Shown here piece after piece: positions 7,665 through 16,594 of a DNA stretch of 64,000 nt. Each line of letters begins with the position of its first letter. Within the stretch, counting starts at the first letter, position 1. A program made the translations under genes and the position numbers. The notes under the pieces were generated by a model. It saw only the letters and a program-made list of their open reading frames with translations, was not told where the DNA came from and made no database searches. This DNA is from Mycolicibacter sp. MU0102 (GTDB lineage: Bacteria; Actinomycetota; Actinomycetes; Mycobacteriales; Mycobacteriaceae): positions 3,410,001 through 3,474,000 of the forward strand of contig NZ_OY726398.1 of the NCBI RefSeq assembly GCF_963378105.1, written 5' to 3'.

Positions 7665-8117
7665 TCAGTACTTGTCACAGGTCTTGGCGATGGGTCCGAC
7701 CATGTTGACGAAGGGCGCTGCCTCCGGCACCCCCTGCGCCTGCTCGAGCATCTGCTCACGCTGCGGCGCCGGCGAGGCCAGGAAGTTCTGCAGGAACGAC
7801 TGCGCCATAGGCGTGGCGTTGAATTGTGCTGCCGTGTCCGGCGATTGCGCGTTCATTGCCGCTACGACCTGCGAGTAACTGCAAGTCGTGTTCACCGCGG
7901 GGTTCTGCGACCATTGGCCCGGTTGCACCGGCTGCCCCGGTTGGGCAGGCTGCCCGGGTTGGGCCGGTTGTCCGGGTTGAGCAGGTTGGGCCGGCTGGCC
8001 CGGTTGAGCTGGCTGGGTCGGCGGGGCCGGTACGGCGTTTGCCAGTCCGGTGCCGCTCGCCAACGCCAGCGCCATGCCGCCGGCCGCGGCAAGCCTGGTC
8101 AAAGACGTTGTGATCAT
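7665..8117 (-). CDS. Secreted hemophore-like protein with Pro/Gln/Gly hexapeptide repeats
   Basis: 150 residues with a clean Sec signal peptide (TSLTRLAAAGGMALALASGT, cleavage after LANA). Residues about 32-68 are a run of QPAQPGQ-type repeats. The C-terminal about 75 residues match the mycobacterial hemophore-related (Rv0203-like) domain: VNTTCSYSQVVAAMN, FLQNFLASP and a final Cys (AKTCDKY), so the two cysteines probably form a disulfide. Relatives bind haem outside the cell. The ribosome binding site GGGGAGAAG precedes ATG 8115-8117. It is a paralog of the protein at 19033-19368, which lacks the repeat. Haem binding is inferred from family, not from a visible ligand. Confidence 0.82.
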   Translation of the reverse strand: MITTSLTRLAAAGGMALALASGTGLANAVPAPPTQPAQPGQPAQPAQPGQPAQPGQPAQPGQPVQPGQWSQNPAVNTTCSYSQVVAAMNAQSPDTAAQFNATPMAQSFLQNFLASPAPQREQMLEQAQGVPEAAPFVNMVGPIAKTCDKY

Positions 8118-8215
8118 GGACTTCTCCCCTTCAATCCTTCAATTCATGTTTGTCACATGTTCCGTCGACGACGGCACCGAACTAGGCTTGCCGTTTTCGC
8201 CCGCGCTAAACCACG

Positions 8216-8241
8216 GTTTGCCCGCCGGTTGTAGTGGGTAT
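8216..8241 (+). promoter_or_regulatory. SigF-type promoter for the cutinase gene
   Basis: GTTT (8216-8219), 16-nt spacer, GGGTAT (8236-8241); the -35 is preceded by G, giving a full GGTTT-N16-GGGTAT match. It covers the more upstream GTG (8234), which supports GTG 8255 as the real start. Confidence 0.66.
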
Positions 8242-8254
8242 CGGACGAAGTGCT

Positions 8255-8929
8255 GTGATTACTCGGATCCTCACCGCGGTGACCCTGTCTGGGTGGACGC
8301 TGCTGTGTTCGCCCGCCGGCGGCGACGCGGGCGCCACCGGCTGCCCCGACGTTCAGGTGGTATTCGCCCGCGGCACCGGCGAGGCGCCCGGCGTCGGATG
8401 GATCGGACAGCAGTTCATCGACGCACTACGGTGGCGCACCTGGGGTCGCAACGTGGACGTCTACCCGGTGAACTTTCCGGCAGTACCCGAATTCGGCCCG
8501 TCCGCCGCCGGTGTCACCGATGCGGCCGGCCACATCCGCGATATGGCAGCCGGATGTCCGAGCACCCAGATGGTCCTCGGCGGATACTCCCGCGGCGCCG
8601 CGCTGATGGGGTATGTCACCGAGCCGACGGCCGGCGGGCTCGGGGCGGCGCTACCGCCCGAGGCGGCCGGGCACGTCGCCGCCGTGGCGCTGCTGGGGAA
8701 GCCGTCGGCGGCGTTCCTGAACTCCATCGGCGCGCCGCCGGTGACGGTCGGGCCGGGCTATGCAGCCAAGACGATCGACCTGTGCGCGCCCGGCGATCCG
8801 GTCTGCTCGGTGGGCGGCGACGGCGCCGCGCACGCCGCGTACGCGGCAAACGGCATGACCGCGCAAGCGGCGGACTTCGCCGTCGAACACCTCAGGCCAC
8901 CCGAAAGTGTTCCAGGTCAGTCGCTTTGA
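8255..8929 (+). CDS. Secreted cutinase-family esterase
   Basis: 224 residues from GTG 8255. The start is chosen because the alternative GTG at 8234 overlaps the predicted promoter and because ITRILTAVTLSGWTLLCS makes a normal signal peptide. Mature-protein landmarks are CPDVQVVFARGTGE, the nucleophile motif GGYSRGA, and CAPGDPVC with the catalytic Asp followed by the C-terminal His region (HAAYAANG or VEHLRPP). Mycobacterial cutinase-like proteins (CLPs) hydrolyse lipid esters at or outside the envelope. The 3' end overlaps the convergent enolase-superfamily gene by 38 nt. Confidence 0.87.
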   Translation: MITRILTAVTLSGWTLLCSPAGGDAGATGCPDVQVVFARGTGEAPGVGWIGQQFIDALRWRTWGRNVDVYPVNFPAVPEFGPSAAGVTDAAGHIRDMAAGCPSTQMVLGGYSRGAALMGYVTEPTAGGLGAALPPEAAGHVAAVALLGKPSAAFLNSIGAPPVTVGPGYAAKTIDLCAPGDPVCSVGGDGAAHAAYAANGMTAQAADFAVEHLRPPESVPGQSL

Positions 8930-10004
8930 CCGTCAACCCGTGACCGGCACAGCTGCGGTCGGGACGCAGCACGCCGCCCGGTTGCGGGAGCAGAACACCG
9001 TCGAAGGCCATGTGCTCGATCCGCACATGATCGTGGAAATACTCCAGATGACGCAGATGCCACAGTGCGGTACCGACGTGCGCGCTGATCTGCGGCGCAC
9101 AGTGCAATGACAGATCCAAACCCCGGGCATCGCACAACGCACCCACTTTGAGCACTCCGGTGATGCCCAAGCAGCGGGTGACGTCGGCCTGCAGACAGTC
9201 GACGGCACCAGCATCGAGCATGCGCTGGTAATAGGGAACGTCATAGCCGTATTCCCCAGCGGCGATATCCATGCCCGCCGGGCTGCGGTCGCGCAGCAGG
9301 CGCAAGCCTTCGAGGTCGTCGGAGCTGACTGGTTCCTCGAACCAGCTCACCTGCTGCTCAGCGAAGCGCCCAGCCCAGCCCAGCGCCTGCTTGCGCTGGT
9401 AGGCGCCGTTGGCGTCGACGAACAACTCGGTGTGAGTGCCGATCGCGCGGCGGGCCGCCGCCACACGTGCGGCATCGACGGCGGGGTCTCGGCCGACTTT
9501 CATCTTGACCCGGCCGATGCCCTCCTCGACCCATCCGCCGAGCTGGCGGCACAAGCTGTTGTCGTCATACGAGGTGAAGCCCCCGCTGCCGTAGATCGGG
9601 GCGACCTCGTGCACCGCTCCCAACGCGACCGCCAACGGTTCGTCGAGCAGCCGGGCCCGCAGGTCCCATATCGCGACGTCGACGGCGGCGATCGCCTCGG
9701 CCACCACTCCGGGCCGGCCCAGGTTACGCACCGCATGCACCATGTCGGCCCAGCGTGCCGGCGGCACCGTGGCGTCGCCACCGGTGACGACTTCGGTCAG
9801 CTCGTCACGCACCACCGTGGCCGCCGCGGTGCCGGCGTAGGTGTAGCCGGTGCCGATATGTCCGGCGGCGTGCACCCTTACCAGCACTATCGTGGCGGAA
9901 TCCCACATTGCGGTGCCGTCGGATTCCGGCGAATCCGTGGGAATCGAGTAGGCGGCGACCTCGACCGAGTCGACGGGGACCGGCATGCCGCAGGGCAGGC
10001 TCAT
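8892..10004 (-). CDS. Enolase-superfamily (mandelate racemase-like) enzyme
   Basis: 370 residues from ATG 10002-10004 (MSLPCGMPVPVDSVEV); an in-frame ATG six codons later is an alternative, and longer frames would cross the neighbouring start at 10048. The (beta/alpha)8 barrel residues are visible: KxK base in RVKMKVG, metal ligands in LFVDANGAY, WFEEPVS and AAGEYGY, and the downstream His in LHCAPQ. These fit the mandelate racemase/muconate-lactonizing branch that abstracts a proton alpha to a carboxylate; the substrate cannot be told from sequence. GGGTAG 11 nt before the start lacks a GTTT partner. Confidence 0.84.
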   Translation of the reverse strand: MSLPCGMPVPVDSVEVAAYSIPTDSPESDGTAMWDSATIVLVRVHAAGHIGTGYTYAGTAAATVVRDELTEVVTGGDATVPPARWADMVHAVRNLGRPGVVAEAIAAVDVAIWDLRARLLDEPLAVALGAVHEVAPIYGSGGFTSYDDNSLCRQLGGWVEEGIGRVKMKVGRDPAVDAARVAAARRAIGTHTELFVDANGAYQRKQALGWAGRFAEQQVSWFEEPVSSDDLEGLRLLRDRSPAGMDIAAGEYGYDVPYYQRMLDAGAVDCLQADVTRCLGITGVLKVGALCDARGLDLSLHCAPQISAHVGTALWHLRHLEYFHDHVRIEHMAFDGVLLPQPGGVLRPDRSCAGHGLTVKATDLEHFRVA

Positions 10005-10047
10005 GGATCGGTGACTACCCGCGCGCGGCGGCGGGTATGCATCTGCC

Positions 10048-11808
10048 ATGGACGAGGGACCTCCGCTGCTTGAACGCTTCCCGCCTCAGGTGCTGCGCCA
10101 GTATGCGTTGATCGCCGATGGCGAACGCGGGATCGTGGTCGGGCCGCGCGGCGATTTCGGCTGGATGTGTTTGCCCCGCTGGGACAGTCCGGCGGTCTTC
10201 AGTTCGCTGCTCGGGGGCTCCGGGGTCTATGCCGTCACCCCGGAGCTGCGCTACGTGTGGGGCGGCCGATACGAGGACCGATCGCTGATCTGGCGTTCCC
10301 GCTGGGTCACTACCGATGGGATCGTGGAGTGCCGCGAGGCGCTGGCCTTCCCCGGGGACATGCACACCGCAGTGGTGCTACGTCGCATCCGCGCACTCGA
10401 TCGGCCGATGCGCTTGCAGGTTGCACTGGACGTTCGCGCCGACTTCGGCGCCACCGCCATGTCGGGGCTCTCTTGCGAAGATGGCGTCTGGACCGGACGG
10501 TCGGGGCCGCACCGATTCCGGTGGGCGGGCGGGGCCACGGCCCGCCCCGCCGCCGACGGATCGCTACGCATGGTGCTCGACGTCGCGCCGGGAAGCGACC
10601 ACGATCTGGTGTTGGAGTTGTCCGATCGCGAGCTGCCGGACCAGCCTGTGGGCGCGGAAACGGCCTGGGATGGAACCGAAAATGCTTGGAAGCAAGCTGT
10701 TCCCGAGGTCACCGGCACGCTGGCCGATATCGATGCACAACTGGCCTATGCGGTACTGCGCGGCCTGACCAGCACCGGCGGTGGCATGGTCGCGGCGGCG
10801 ACGATGTCGCTGCCGGAACGGGCCAAAGAAGGGCGCAACTACGACTATCGCTACTGCTGGATTCGCGACCAGTGCTACACCGGACAGGCGATCGCCGCTG
10901 CCGGCCCGCATCCGCTGCTCGATGACGCCGTCCGGTTCGTCACCGAACGGGTGCTGGCCGACGGACCTGACCTGCGGCCGGCGTACTGCGTCGACGCGAC
11001 GATGCCGCCGCCCGAACACGACCTGTCGCTGCCCGGGTACCCGGGCGCGTCGGCCAAAACCGGAAACTGGGTGGGCGGGCAGTTCCAACTCGACACCTTC
11101 GGGGAGGCGCTGTTGTTGCTGGCCGCCGCCGGCCGGCTTGACCGGTTGGACGGCACCCATTGGGGCGCGGTGCACACCCTGGTGGATGCGATCGAAAAAC
11201 GTTGCGCCGAACCAGATGCCGGCATTTGGGAACTCGACAACCAACGCTGGGCCCATTCCCGGCTGATGTGCGCGGCCGGGCTGCGCCGAATCGCCGGCGT
11301 GGCGTCGCTGGCCGAAGGTGCCCAGTGGCAGCGGCTGGCCGACAAACTGGTCAGCGACACCAGCAGCGATTGTCTGCACCGAGACGGCAGATGGCAACGC
11401 GCACCCGATGACTCCGGGATCGACGCCGCGCTGTTGCTGCCCGGCCTGCGCGGAGCCGTCGCGGCCGATGATGCCCGCACCCTGGCGACCCTGGCCGCCG
11501 TGCGCCGGGACCTCACCCAAGACGGATTCGTCTACCGCTACCGGCCCGACCAGCGCGGCCTCGGCGAGGCCGAGGGGGCCTTTCTGCTGTGCAACTTCGT
11601 CATGGCGCTGGCCGATCACCAACAGGGCAATGACCTTGCTGCGCTTCAATGGTTCGAGCGGGGCCGCACCGCATGCGGACCTCCGGGCCTGCTCGCCGAG
11701 GAGTATGACGTGAGCCAACGTCAGTTGCGCGGCAACCTGCCGCAGGCCTTCGCGCACGCGCTGCTGTTCGAGGCCGCACACCAGTTGGCCGGTCTTAACA
11801 CGACTTGA
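10048..11808 (+). CDS. GH15-family glycoside hydrolase (glucoamylase/trehalase-like)
   Basis: 586 residues from ATG 10048. An N-terminal beta-sandwich (QYALIADGERGIVVGPRG, FGWMCLPRWDSPAVF) is followed by the (alpha/alpha)6 barrel. Barrel motifs are GRNYDYRYCWIRDQ, the first catalytic Glu region GIWELDNQRW, and the second acid/base region EEYDVSQRQLRGNLPQAFAH. Mycobacterial members include trehalases, so trehalose or an alpha-glucan oligosaccharide is the likely substrate, but the sequence does not settle it. No signal peptide. The 3' end is 1 nt from the convergent alcohol dehydrogenase gene. Confidence 0.86.
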   Translation: MDEGPPLLERFPPQVLRQYALIADGERGIVVGPRGDFGWMCLPRWDSPAVFSSLLGGSGVYAVTPELRYVWGGRYEDRSLIWRSRWVTTDGIVECREALAFPGDMHTAVVLRRIRALDRPMRLQVALDVRADFGATAMSGLSCEDGVWTGRSGPHRFRWAGGATARPAADGSLRMVLDVAPGSDHDLVLELSDRELPDQPVGAETAWDGTENAWKQAVPEVTGTLADIDAQLAYAVLRGLTSTGGGMVAAATMSLPERAKEGRNYDYRYCWIRDQCYTGQAIAAAGPHPLLDDAVRFVTERVLADGPDLRPAYCVDATMPPPEHDLSLPGYPGASAKTGNWVGGQFQLDTFGEALLLLAAAGRLDRLDGTHWGAVHTLVDAIEKRCAEPDAGIWELDNQRWAHSRLMCAAGLRRIAGVASLAEGAQWQRLADKLVSDTSSDCLHRDGRWQRAPDDSGIDAALLLPGLRGAVAADDARTLATLAAVRRDLTQDGFVYRYRPDQRGLGEAEGAFLLCNFVMALADHQQGNDLAALQWFERGRTACGPPGLLAEEYDVSQRQLRGNLPQAFAHALLFEAAHQLAGLNTT

Positions 11809-11809
11809 G

Positions 11810-12988
11810 TCACGGCTTGAGCGTGATCTTCACCGCGCCGTCGCGCTTCTCCTGAAACATCGCGTAGGCCTCTGGCGCTTGTTCCAGCGGCAGTTCGTGC
11901 GTGGCAAAGGTTTCGACGCCCAGCGGGTCGTCGTCGGTCAGCAGCGGCATCAACGAGTCGATCCGCGGCTTGACGTTGGCCTGGCCCATCCGCAGCGTGA
12001 TCTGCTTGTCGAACAAGGTGAACATCGGCAACGGGTCGAGCTTTCCACCGTAGACACCGACGATCGACAGGGTGCCGCCGCGGCGCACGATATCGATCGC
12101 GGCGTACAGCGCGGCAAGCCGGTCGATGCCGGCCTTGCTGATCAACGGTCCAGCCACGGCGTCCGGCAGCAGCGAGCTGAGCTGCTGGACGGCCTTGGCG
12201 CCGCCGGAGCCGTGCGCCTCCATGCCGACGGCATCGATCACCGCATCGGTCCCGCGGCCGTCGGTGCGGTCGCGTATCACCTCACCAAGGTCGGACACCT
12301 CACGCAGATCGACGATTTCGATCCCGCGTCTGGCCAGCCGGCCCAGCCGCTCGGGCACCAGATCCACGCCGATCACCCGGGCCCCCTGATGCGTGGCGAT
12401 CCGGGCCGCCATGTCACCGATCCGCCCGAGTCCCAGCACCGTCACCGACCCGCCGTCGGGTATCGCCGCGTAGTCAACCGCCTGCATTGCGGTCGGCAGC
12501 ACATCGGACAGATAGACGAAGCGCGAATCCGGCGGGCCCTCAGGAACTTTGATGTGGGTGTATTGCGCCTGGGGAACCCGCAGGTATTGCGCCTGCGCCC
12601 CCGGAACCTGGCCGTAGAGCTTGGAGTAACCGAACAGTGCGGCTCCGGTGTCCTGCTCGCGGACCCGGGTGGTGTCGCACTGGGTCGGCAGGCCGTGTTG
12701 ACACATACAGCAATGACCGCAAGCGATCTGGAACGGGATGACCACTCGATCACCGGGTTTGAGGTTGCTGACCTCGCGTCCGACCTCGGCCACGATGCCG
12801 ATCGGCTCGTGCCCCAGGATGTCACCGGGGTCCATGAACGCACCGAGCACCTCGTAGAGATGCAGATCGGATCCACAGATATTGGTGGTCGTCACTTCGA
12901 TGACCGCGTCGGTCGGCTTCTCGATCACCGGGTCGGGGACGGTGTCGACCTGGACTTTGCGCTTGCCCTGCCATGTGACTGCCCGCAT
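11810..12988 (-). CDS. Zinc-dependent medium-chain alcohol dehydrogenase
   Basis: 392 residues from ATG 12986-12988 with the ribosome binding site GGAGGCGA. Family features: catalytic-zinc region ICGSDLHLYE and GHEPIGIVAEVG, structural-zinc cysteines in CGHCCMCQHGLPTQCD, and the NAD(P) loop GLGRIGDMAARIA. Length and the insert around DAVGMEAHG resemble the formaldehyde-dehydrogenase-like zinc ADH subgroup. It is divergent from the FAD/Rieske gene; each has its own SigF-type promoter in the 125-nt gap, suggesting joint induction in stationary phase or stress. Substrate unknown. Confidence 0.87.
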   Translation of the reverse strand: MRAVTWQGKRKVQVDTVPDPVIEKPTDAVIEVTTTNICGSDLHLYEVLGAFMDPGDILGHEPIGIVAEVGREVSNLKPGDRVVIPFQIACGHCCMCQHGLPTQCDTTRVREQDTGAALFGYSKLYGQVPGAQAQYLRVPQAQYTHIKVPEGPPDSRFVYLSDVLPTAMQAVDYAAIPDGGSVTVLGLGRIGDMAARIATHQGARVIGVDLVPERLGRLARRGIEIVDLREVSDLGEVIRDRTDGRGTDAVIDAVGMEAHGSGGAKAVQQLSSLLPDAVAGPLISKAGIDRLAALYAAIDIVRRGGTLSIVGVYGGKLDPLPMFTLFDKQITLRMGQANVKPRIDSLMPLLTDDDPLGVETFATHELPLEQAPEAYAMFQEKRDGAVKITLKP

Positions 12989-13025
12989 CGGGTCGCCTCC
13001 ATCGTGTCGCGCGAACACCGCCGGG

Positions 13026-13051
13026 CTACCCGCCCACTCCGCAGCGCAAAC
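13026..13051 (-). promoter_or_regulatory. SigF-type promoter for the alcohol dehydrogenase
   Basis: Minus strand GTTT (13051-13048), 16-nt spacer, GGGTAG (13031-13026), 38 nt before the ADH start. Divergent from the promoter at 13080-13104. Confidence 0.6.
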
Positions 13052-13079
13052 ACGTTGTCCATGCCGGCGAATCCCGCAC

Positions 13080-13104
13080 GTTTCACCACCGCCCCGCGGG
13101 GTAC
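13080..13104 (+). promoter_or_regulatory. SigF-type promoter for the FAD/Rieske oxidoreductase
   Basis: GTTT (13080-13083), 15-nt spacer, GGGTAC (13099-13104). The ATG at 13114 is only about 9 nt further, so the mRNA should be leaderless or nearly so. Confidence 0.6.
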
Positions 13105-13113
13105 TGATCGACC

Positions 13114-14619
13114 ATGACCTCGTTGTGGCTCGCCGACCGGATCGCAACATCGCCTGCTTCGGGCACCGCCGAAGATCTGCCCGGTGTCGCCGACGTGGTG
13201 GTGGCCGGCGCCGGTATCACCGGTCTGATGACCGCGGTGCTGCTGGCCCGCGCAGGCCGCCAAGTGCTGGTGCTGGAGGCGCGGACGGTCGGAGCCTGCG
13301 CGACCGGGAACACCACCGCCAAGATCAGCTTGCTGCAGGCCACCCAGCTGTCGACAATCGCGGCGAAGCAGGGCAAAAGCCTGGCCGCTGCGTACCTGGA
13401 CGGCAACCGCGCCGGACAGGACTGGCTGCTGTCGTTCTGTGCGGCCGCCGGGGTGCCGGTCCAGCGCGAGGACGCCTACAGTTTCGCCCAGTCCGAGCGT
13501 GGGGTGGCGGCGGCACGCGCCGAGTTCGAGGCCTGCCGCGCGCTGGGACTGCCGGCGACATGGGAGGCGCACGCCGACGTGCCGTTCGACTACCACGGCG
13601 GTGTCCGACTGGCCGAACAGGCGCAGTTCGACCCGATGCCGTTCCTGGACGCACTGCGCGCCGAGCTGCTCGCCGCCGGCGGACAGCTGCTGGAACACAC
13701 CCGGGTACAGCGGGTTTCCAGCATCCGTCGCGGACTTCGACTGGAAGTCGACGGCCCGCACCGGCACGCCGAACTACAGGCCACCCAATTGGTGCTGGCC
13801 ACCGGGATCCCGATCTTGGACCGCGGCGGATACTTTGCCCGCGTCAAACCCAGCCGGTCATACTGCATGGCGTTCGACGTGCCCGGCGAGGTCACCCGTC
13901 CCATGATGATCTCCACCGATTCGCCGACGCGGTCGCTGCGCTACGCCCCGGTCAACGGCTCCGAACTGCTCCTGGTCGGCGGGGCCGGCCACACCGTCGG
14001 CCGCGAAAAGCACCCGATCGATGCGCTGGCCGAACTCGAGTCATGGACGGTCAGACATTACCCGGGCGCCATCCGCACGCACCTGTGGTCGGCGCAGGAC
14101 TACGCGCCCGTCGACGAGCTGCCCTATGTCGGTCCCATCCTTCCGGAGAACGAAACCATCTACGTGGCAACCGGGTTCAACAAGTGGGGCATGACCAACG
14201 GGGCGGCCGCCGCACTGGCGTTGTCGGGCCGGCTGCTCGGCGAGCGACCGGAGTGGGACCGGGCGTTCGCCAGCTGGAGAACCAGCGAGCTACGCGGCCT
14301 GCCGACGGCCCTGGCGGCCAATCTTGCGGTCGGCGTCAACCTGGCGAAGGGCTGGATCACTCCGACCGCCCACATCGGCCAGCAATGCCTGGGCACCGAT
14401 GTCGGCGTGGTCAGCGGACCCCCGTGGCGCCTGCAGGCCCAGTGCCGGGTGGACGGCGTCGAACACCGCCTCTCCCCGGTCTGCCCCCACCTGGGCGGCA
14501 TCGTGAACTGGAACGACGCCGACCGGGCCTGGGAGTGCCCGCTGCACGGGTCGCGCTTCGCCCCCGACGGGACCCTTCTGGAAGGCCCCGCCACCCGCGG
14601 TCTGGCCGCCGGCAGCTGA
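13114..14619 (+). CDS. FAD-dependent oxidoreductase (DAO fold) with C-terminal Rieske domain
   Basis: 501 residues. The N-terminal FAD-binding Rossmann motif VVVAGAGITGLMTAVLLARA (residues 28-47) and LVLEARTVGACATGNTTAKI place it in the DadA/glycine-oxidase-like group. The last about 90 residues are a Rieske ferredoxin domain with ligand pairs VCPHLGG and WECPLHGSRF (C-x-H and C-x2-H). This domain order is typical of the FAD/Rieske proteins widespread in actinobacteria and Bacillus, whose substrate is undefined. ATG 13114 follows a SigF-type promoter almost directly. Confidence 0.88.
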   Translation: MTSLWLADRIATSPASGTAEDLPGVADVVVAGAGITGLMTAVLLARAGRQVLVLEARTVGACATGNTTAKISLLQATQLSTIAAKQGKSLAAAYLDGNRAGQDWLLSFCAAAGVPVQREDAYSFAQSERGVAAARAEFEACRALGLPATWEAHADVPFDYHGGVRLAEQAQFDPMPFLDALRAELLAAGGQLLEHTRVQRVSSIRRGLRLEVDGPHRHAELQATQLVLATGIPILDRGGYFARVKPSRSYCMAFDVPGEVTRPMMISTDSPTRSLRYAPVNGSELLLVGGAGHTVGREKHPIDALAELESWTVRHYPGAIRTHLWSAQDYAPVDELPYVGPILPENETIYVATGFNKWGMTNGAAAALALSGRLLGERPEWDRAFASWRTSELRGLPTALAANLAVGVNLAKGWITPTAHIGQQCLGTDVGVVSGPPWRLQAQCRVDGVEHRLSPVCPHLGGIVNWNDADRAWECPLHGSRFAPDGTLLEGPATRGLAAGS

Positions 14620-14634
14620 GCAGCCGCCGACGTC

Positions 14635-14659
14635 GTTTACCGTGCGCCGGGACGGGTAA
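14635..14659 (+). promoter_or_regulatory. SigF-type promoter for the PNPOx-like gene
   Basis: GTTT (14635-14638), 15-nt spacer, GGGTAA (14654-14659), about 45 nt before the GTG start, with GAGGTGAG as ribosome binding site in between. Confidence 0.6.
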
Positions 14660-14706
14660 CCGACCGCTGGGCGGTGAATGACGGCTGCGAAGCGACGAGG
14701 TGAGCG

Positions 14707-15162
14707 GTGTGCATCATCGACCATGACATGCGCCAGATCGTCGAGAGCGCAAAGCTGGCGTTCGTGGCCACCGTCTGCGACGACGGTTCGCCGAACCTGT
14801 CACCCAAGGAGTCCCTGCTGGTCTACGGGGACGAGCACCTGGCATTCATGCACATGGCGTCGCCGACGACGGCGGCCGATCTGCGCCGGGACCCGCGCAT
14901 CGAGATCAACGTGGTGGACTTCCTCAAACGGCGCGGCTACCGCTTCAAAGGCACCGCACAGTTGCGACCGCCCGGTGACGAGGTCTACGAGTGGCTGCGG
15001 CAGTGGGTCGTCGACACCCAGGGACCCCAGTTTCCGTGTCGCGAAGCCGTACTGGTCCGGGTCGAGCGCGCGCTGCCGATCGCCTCACCGGCCTACATGT
15101 TCGGCGATGCCCACGAAGCCGAACTCATCCGGTGGTGGTCGCAGATCTACGGGTTGCGATGA
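14707..15162 (+). CDS. Pyridoxamine 5'-phosphate oxidase-like split-barrel protein
   Basis: 151 residues from GTG 14707. The split beta-barrel flavin/F420-binding fold is indicated by LAFVATVCDDGSPNLSPKES, HLAFMHMASPTTAADLRRDP and INVVDFLKRRGYRFKG, all common in PNPOx-family proteins. The cofactor (FMN or F420) and substrate are not evident. It is convergent with sigF, 6 nt apart, and has its own SigF-type promoter, as expected for a SigF regulon member beside its regulator. Confidence 0.82.
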   Translation: MCIIDHDMRQIVESAKLAFVATVCDDGSPNLSPKESLLVYGDEHLAFMHMASPTTAADLRRDPRIEINVVDFLKRRGYRFKGTAQLRPPGDEVYEWLRQWVVDTQGPQFPCREAVLVRVERALPIASPAYMFGDAHEAELIRWWSQIYGLR

Positions 15163-15168
15163 GCAAGG

Positions 15169-15957
15169 CTACTGCAGCTGATCGCGCAGCTTCGCCAGCG
15201 ATTTGGCCAGCAAGCGCGACACATGCATCTGCGAGATACCGACCCGCTCGGCGATCTGGGTCTGGGTCATCGAGTCGAAGAACCGCAACACCAGCACCGT
15301 GCGTTCGCGTTCTGGAAGGGCATCCAGCAAGGGCCGCAACGCCTCTCGATCCTCGATGCGGTCCATCCGGGCGTCGACCTCACCAAGGGTGTCCGCGATC
15401 GAGCGGACGTCGTCCTCGTCCGAGCTGCCGCCGCCGTCAATCGACAGCGTGTTGTACGAGCTGCCCGCGACCAGTCCTTCGACCACCTCGTCGCGGCTCA
15501 ACTCAAGCTCGGCCGCGAGCTCGGAGGCCGTCGGTGCCCGGCCCAGGCGTTGCGACAGTTCGGCTGTGGCCACACCCAATCGAAGATGCAGCTCTTTGAG
15601 CCGGCGGGGAACCTTGACCGACCAGCTGTTGTCACGGAAATGGCGGCGGACCTCGCCCATGATCGTCGGCACCGCGAACGAAACGAAATCCGAGCCGGTC
15701 TCGACGTCGAAGCGGGTCACGGCGTTGACCAGACCCACCCGAGCTACCTGTACCAGGTCGTCTCGCAACTCCCCGCGGCCTTCAAACCGGCGGGCGATGT
15801 GGTCGGCCAGCGGCAGACACCGCTCGACGATCTTGTCCTTGCGGTTGCGGAAGTCGGGTGAGTCGGCATCGTATTGGGCGAGCTCACGAAACATGTCGCC
15901 GACGTCGGCGTACTCCGATCCGGACTGTGAGCCGCTGCCGGCGGCACGCGGAGTCAC
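15169..15957 (-). CDS. sigF: RNA polymerase sigma factor SigF
   Basis: 262 residues. Region 2 is seen in LPLADHIARRFEGRGELRDD and RFDVETGSDFVSFAVPTIMG, region 3 in VKVPRRLKELHLRLGVATAE, and region 4 helix-turn-helix in LVLRFFDSMTQTQIAERVGIS. This is the SigF/SigB group-3 sigma of mycobacteria, controlled post-translationally by the anti-sigma factor RsbW (UsfX) encoded just upstream; sigF GTG 15955-15957 overlaps the rsbW stop (GTGA). It directs transcription of stationary-phase, envelope and oxidative-stress genes, many of which appear to be its neighbours here. Confidence 0.95.
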   Translation of the reverse strand: MTPRAAGSGSQSGSEYADVGDMFRELAQYDADSPDFRNRKDKIVERCLPLADHIARRFEGRGELRDDLVQVARVGLVNAVTRFDVETGSDFVSFAVPTIMGEVRRHFRDNSWSVKVPRRLKELHLRLGVATAELSQRLGRAPTASELAAELELSRDEVVEGLVAGSSYNTLSIDGGGSSDEDDVRSIADTLGEVDARMDRIEDREALRPLLDALPERERTVLVLRFFDSMTQTQIAERVGISQMHVSRLLAKSLAKLRDQLQ

Positions 15958-16391
15958 CTCCCGGAATCCGCCCGGCGGGTCGTCAGCGTGACCCCGAACA
16001 CCTCACCCGCGCCGTTGGATTCGTGCCCGTCGCGGAACGTCTCGACGTCGTCGACCAGCGAAGTGAGCACGTGCCAGCTGAAACTTCCCGGGGTCAGCAC
16101 GCCGGCCCCGTCACCGGCCGCCGACGCCTGGATCGTCACGTGATCGTCGTGCGGGTCGATGACGACAGTCAGCATCGCGCCGGGTGCGGCGCTACGGATC
16201 AGCTGGGTGCACAACTCATCGATCGCCAGCCGCAGATCAGCGACGGTGTCGACATCAAGGTCCTCGTAGGTCGCGATCGCACCGACCAACATGCGCACCA
16301 CCGCCAGGCTTTCCAGCCGGGGCGCAACCCGTAGTTCGACGGCGCGTTCGCTGCACGATCGCTGAGCCCGGTCACTGTCAATGTCGGTCAT
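15954..16391 (-). CDS. rsbW: Anti-sigma F factor RsbW/UsfX
   Basis: 145 residues from ATG 16389-16391 with ribosome binding site GGGAGG; a longer upstream frame is not supported by family length. It is a GHKL-type ATPase/kinase fold: DTVADLRLAIDELCTQLIRS carries the N-box, and FSWHVLTSLVDDVE and EVFGVTLTTRRA form the rest. It binds and sequesters SigF; release is by anti-anti-sigma proteins or redox cues. Cotranscribed with sigF through a 4-nt overlap. A GATT-N16-GGGTAC site at 16543-16568 could give autoregulation. Confidence 0.9.
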   Translation of the reverse strand: MTDIDSDRAQRSCSERAVELRVAPRLESLAVVRMLVGAIATYEDLDVDTVADLRLAIDELCTQLIRSAAPGAMLTVVIDPHDDHVTIQASAAGDGAGVLTPGSFSWHVLTSLVDDVETFRDGHESNGAGEVFGVTLTTRRADSGR

Positions 16392-16542
16392 GAGGCCTCC
16401 CGGCGAAATCGGACCGAGACTACTGCTGCGTGTCAATCGACTGCTCACCACCCTCGCTTGCAGGCACCCTCGCGCATTTCGCGTTCAGCCGACACCGTCA
16501 ACATCGCACGCCGGCTGCCCGGAGATCAGTCATGGGAAGTCT

Positions 16543-16568
16543 GTACCCCATCGCCGGGGAACTCAATC
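16543..16568 (-). promoter_or_regulatory. Candidate SigF-dependent promoter of rsbW-sigF
   Basis: Minus strand GATT (16568-16565), 16-nt spacer, GGGTAC (16548-16543). The -10 is perfect; the -35 is 3 of 4. About 150 nt upstream of rsbW and downstream of the usfY terminator hairpin, the expected place for an autoregulated promoter. Confidence 0.42.
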
Positions 16569-16594
16569 ATCGATTTCGCCGCCCAGACATAGAG

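Noticed and set aside
10011..10038. GGTGA...GGGTAT before the GH15 gene as a SigF promoter
   Set aside because: The -10 fits but the only -35 candidate (GTGA) is a poor match with an 18-nt spacer.
12882..14681. Open frame of about 600 codons overlapping the FAD/Rieske gene in another frame
   Set aside because: Arg/Pro-rich translation without motifs; the FAD and Rieske motifs are in the chosen frame.
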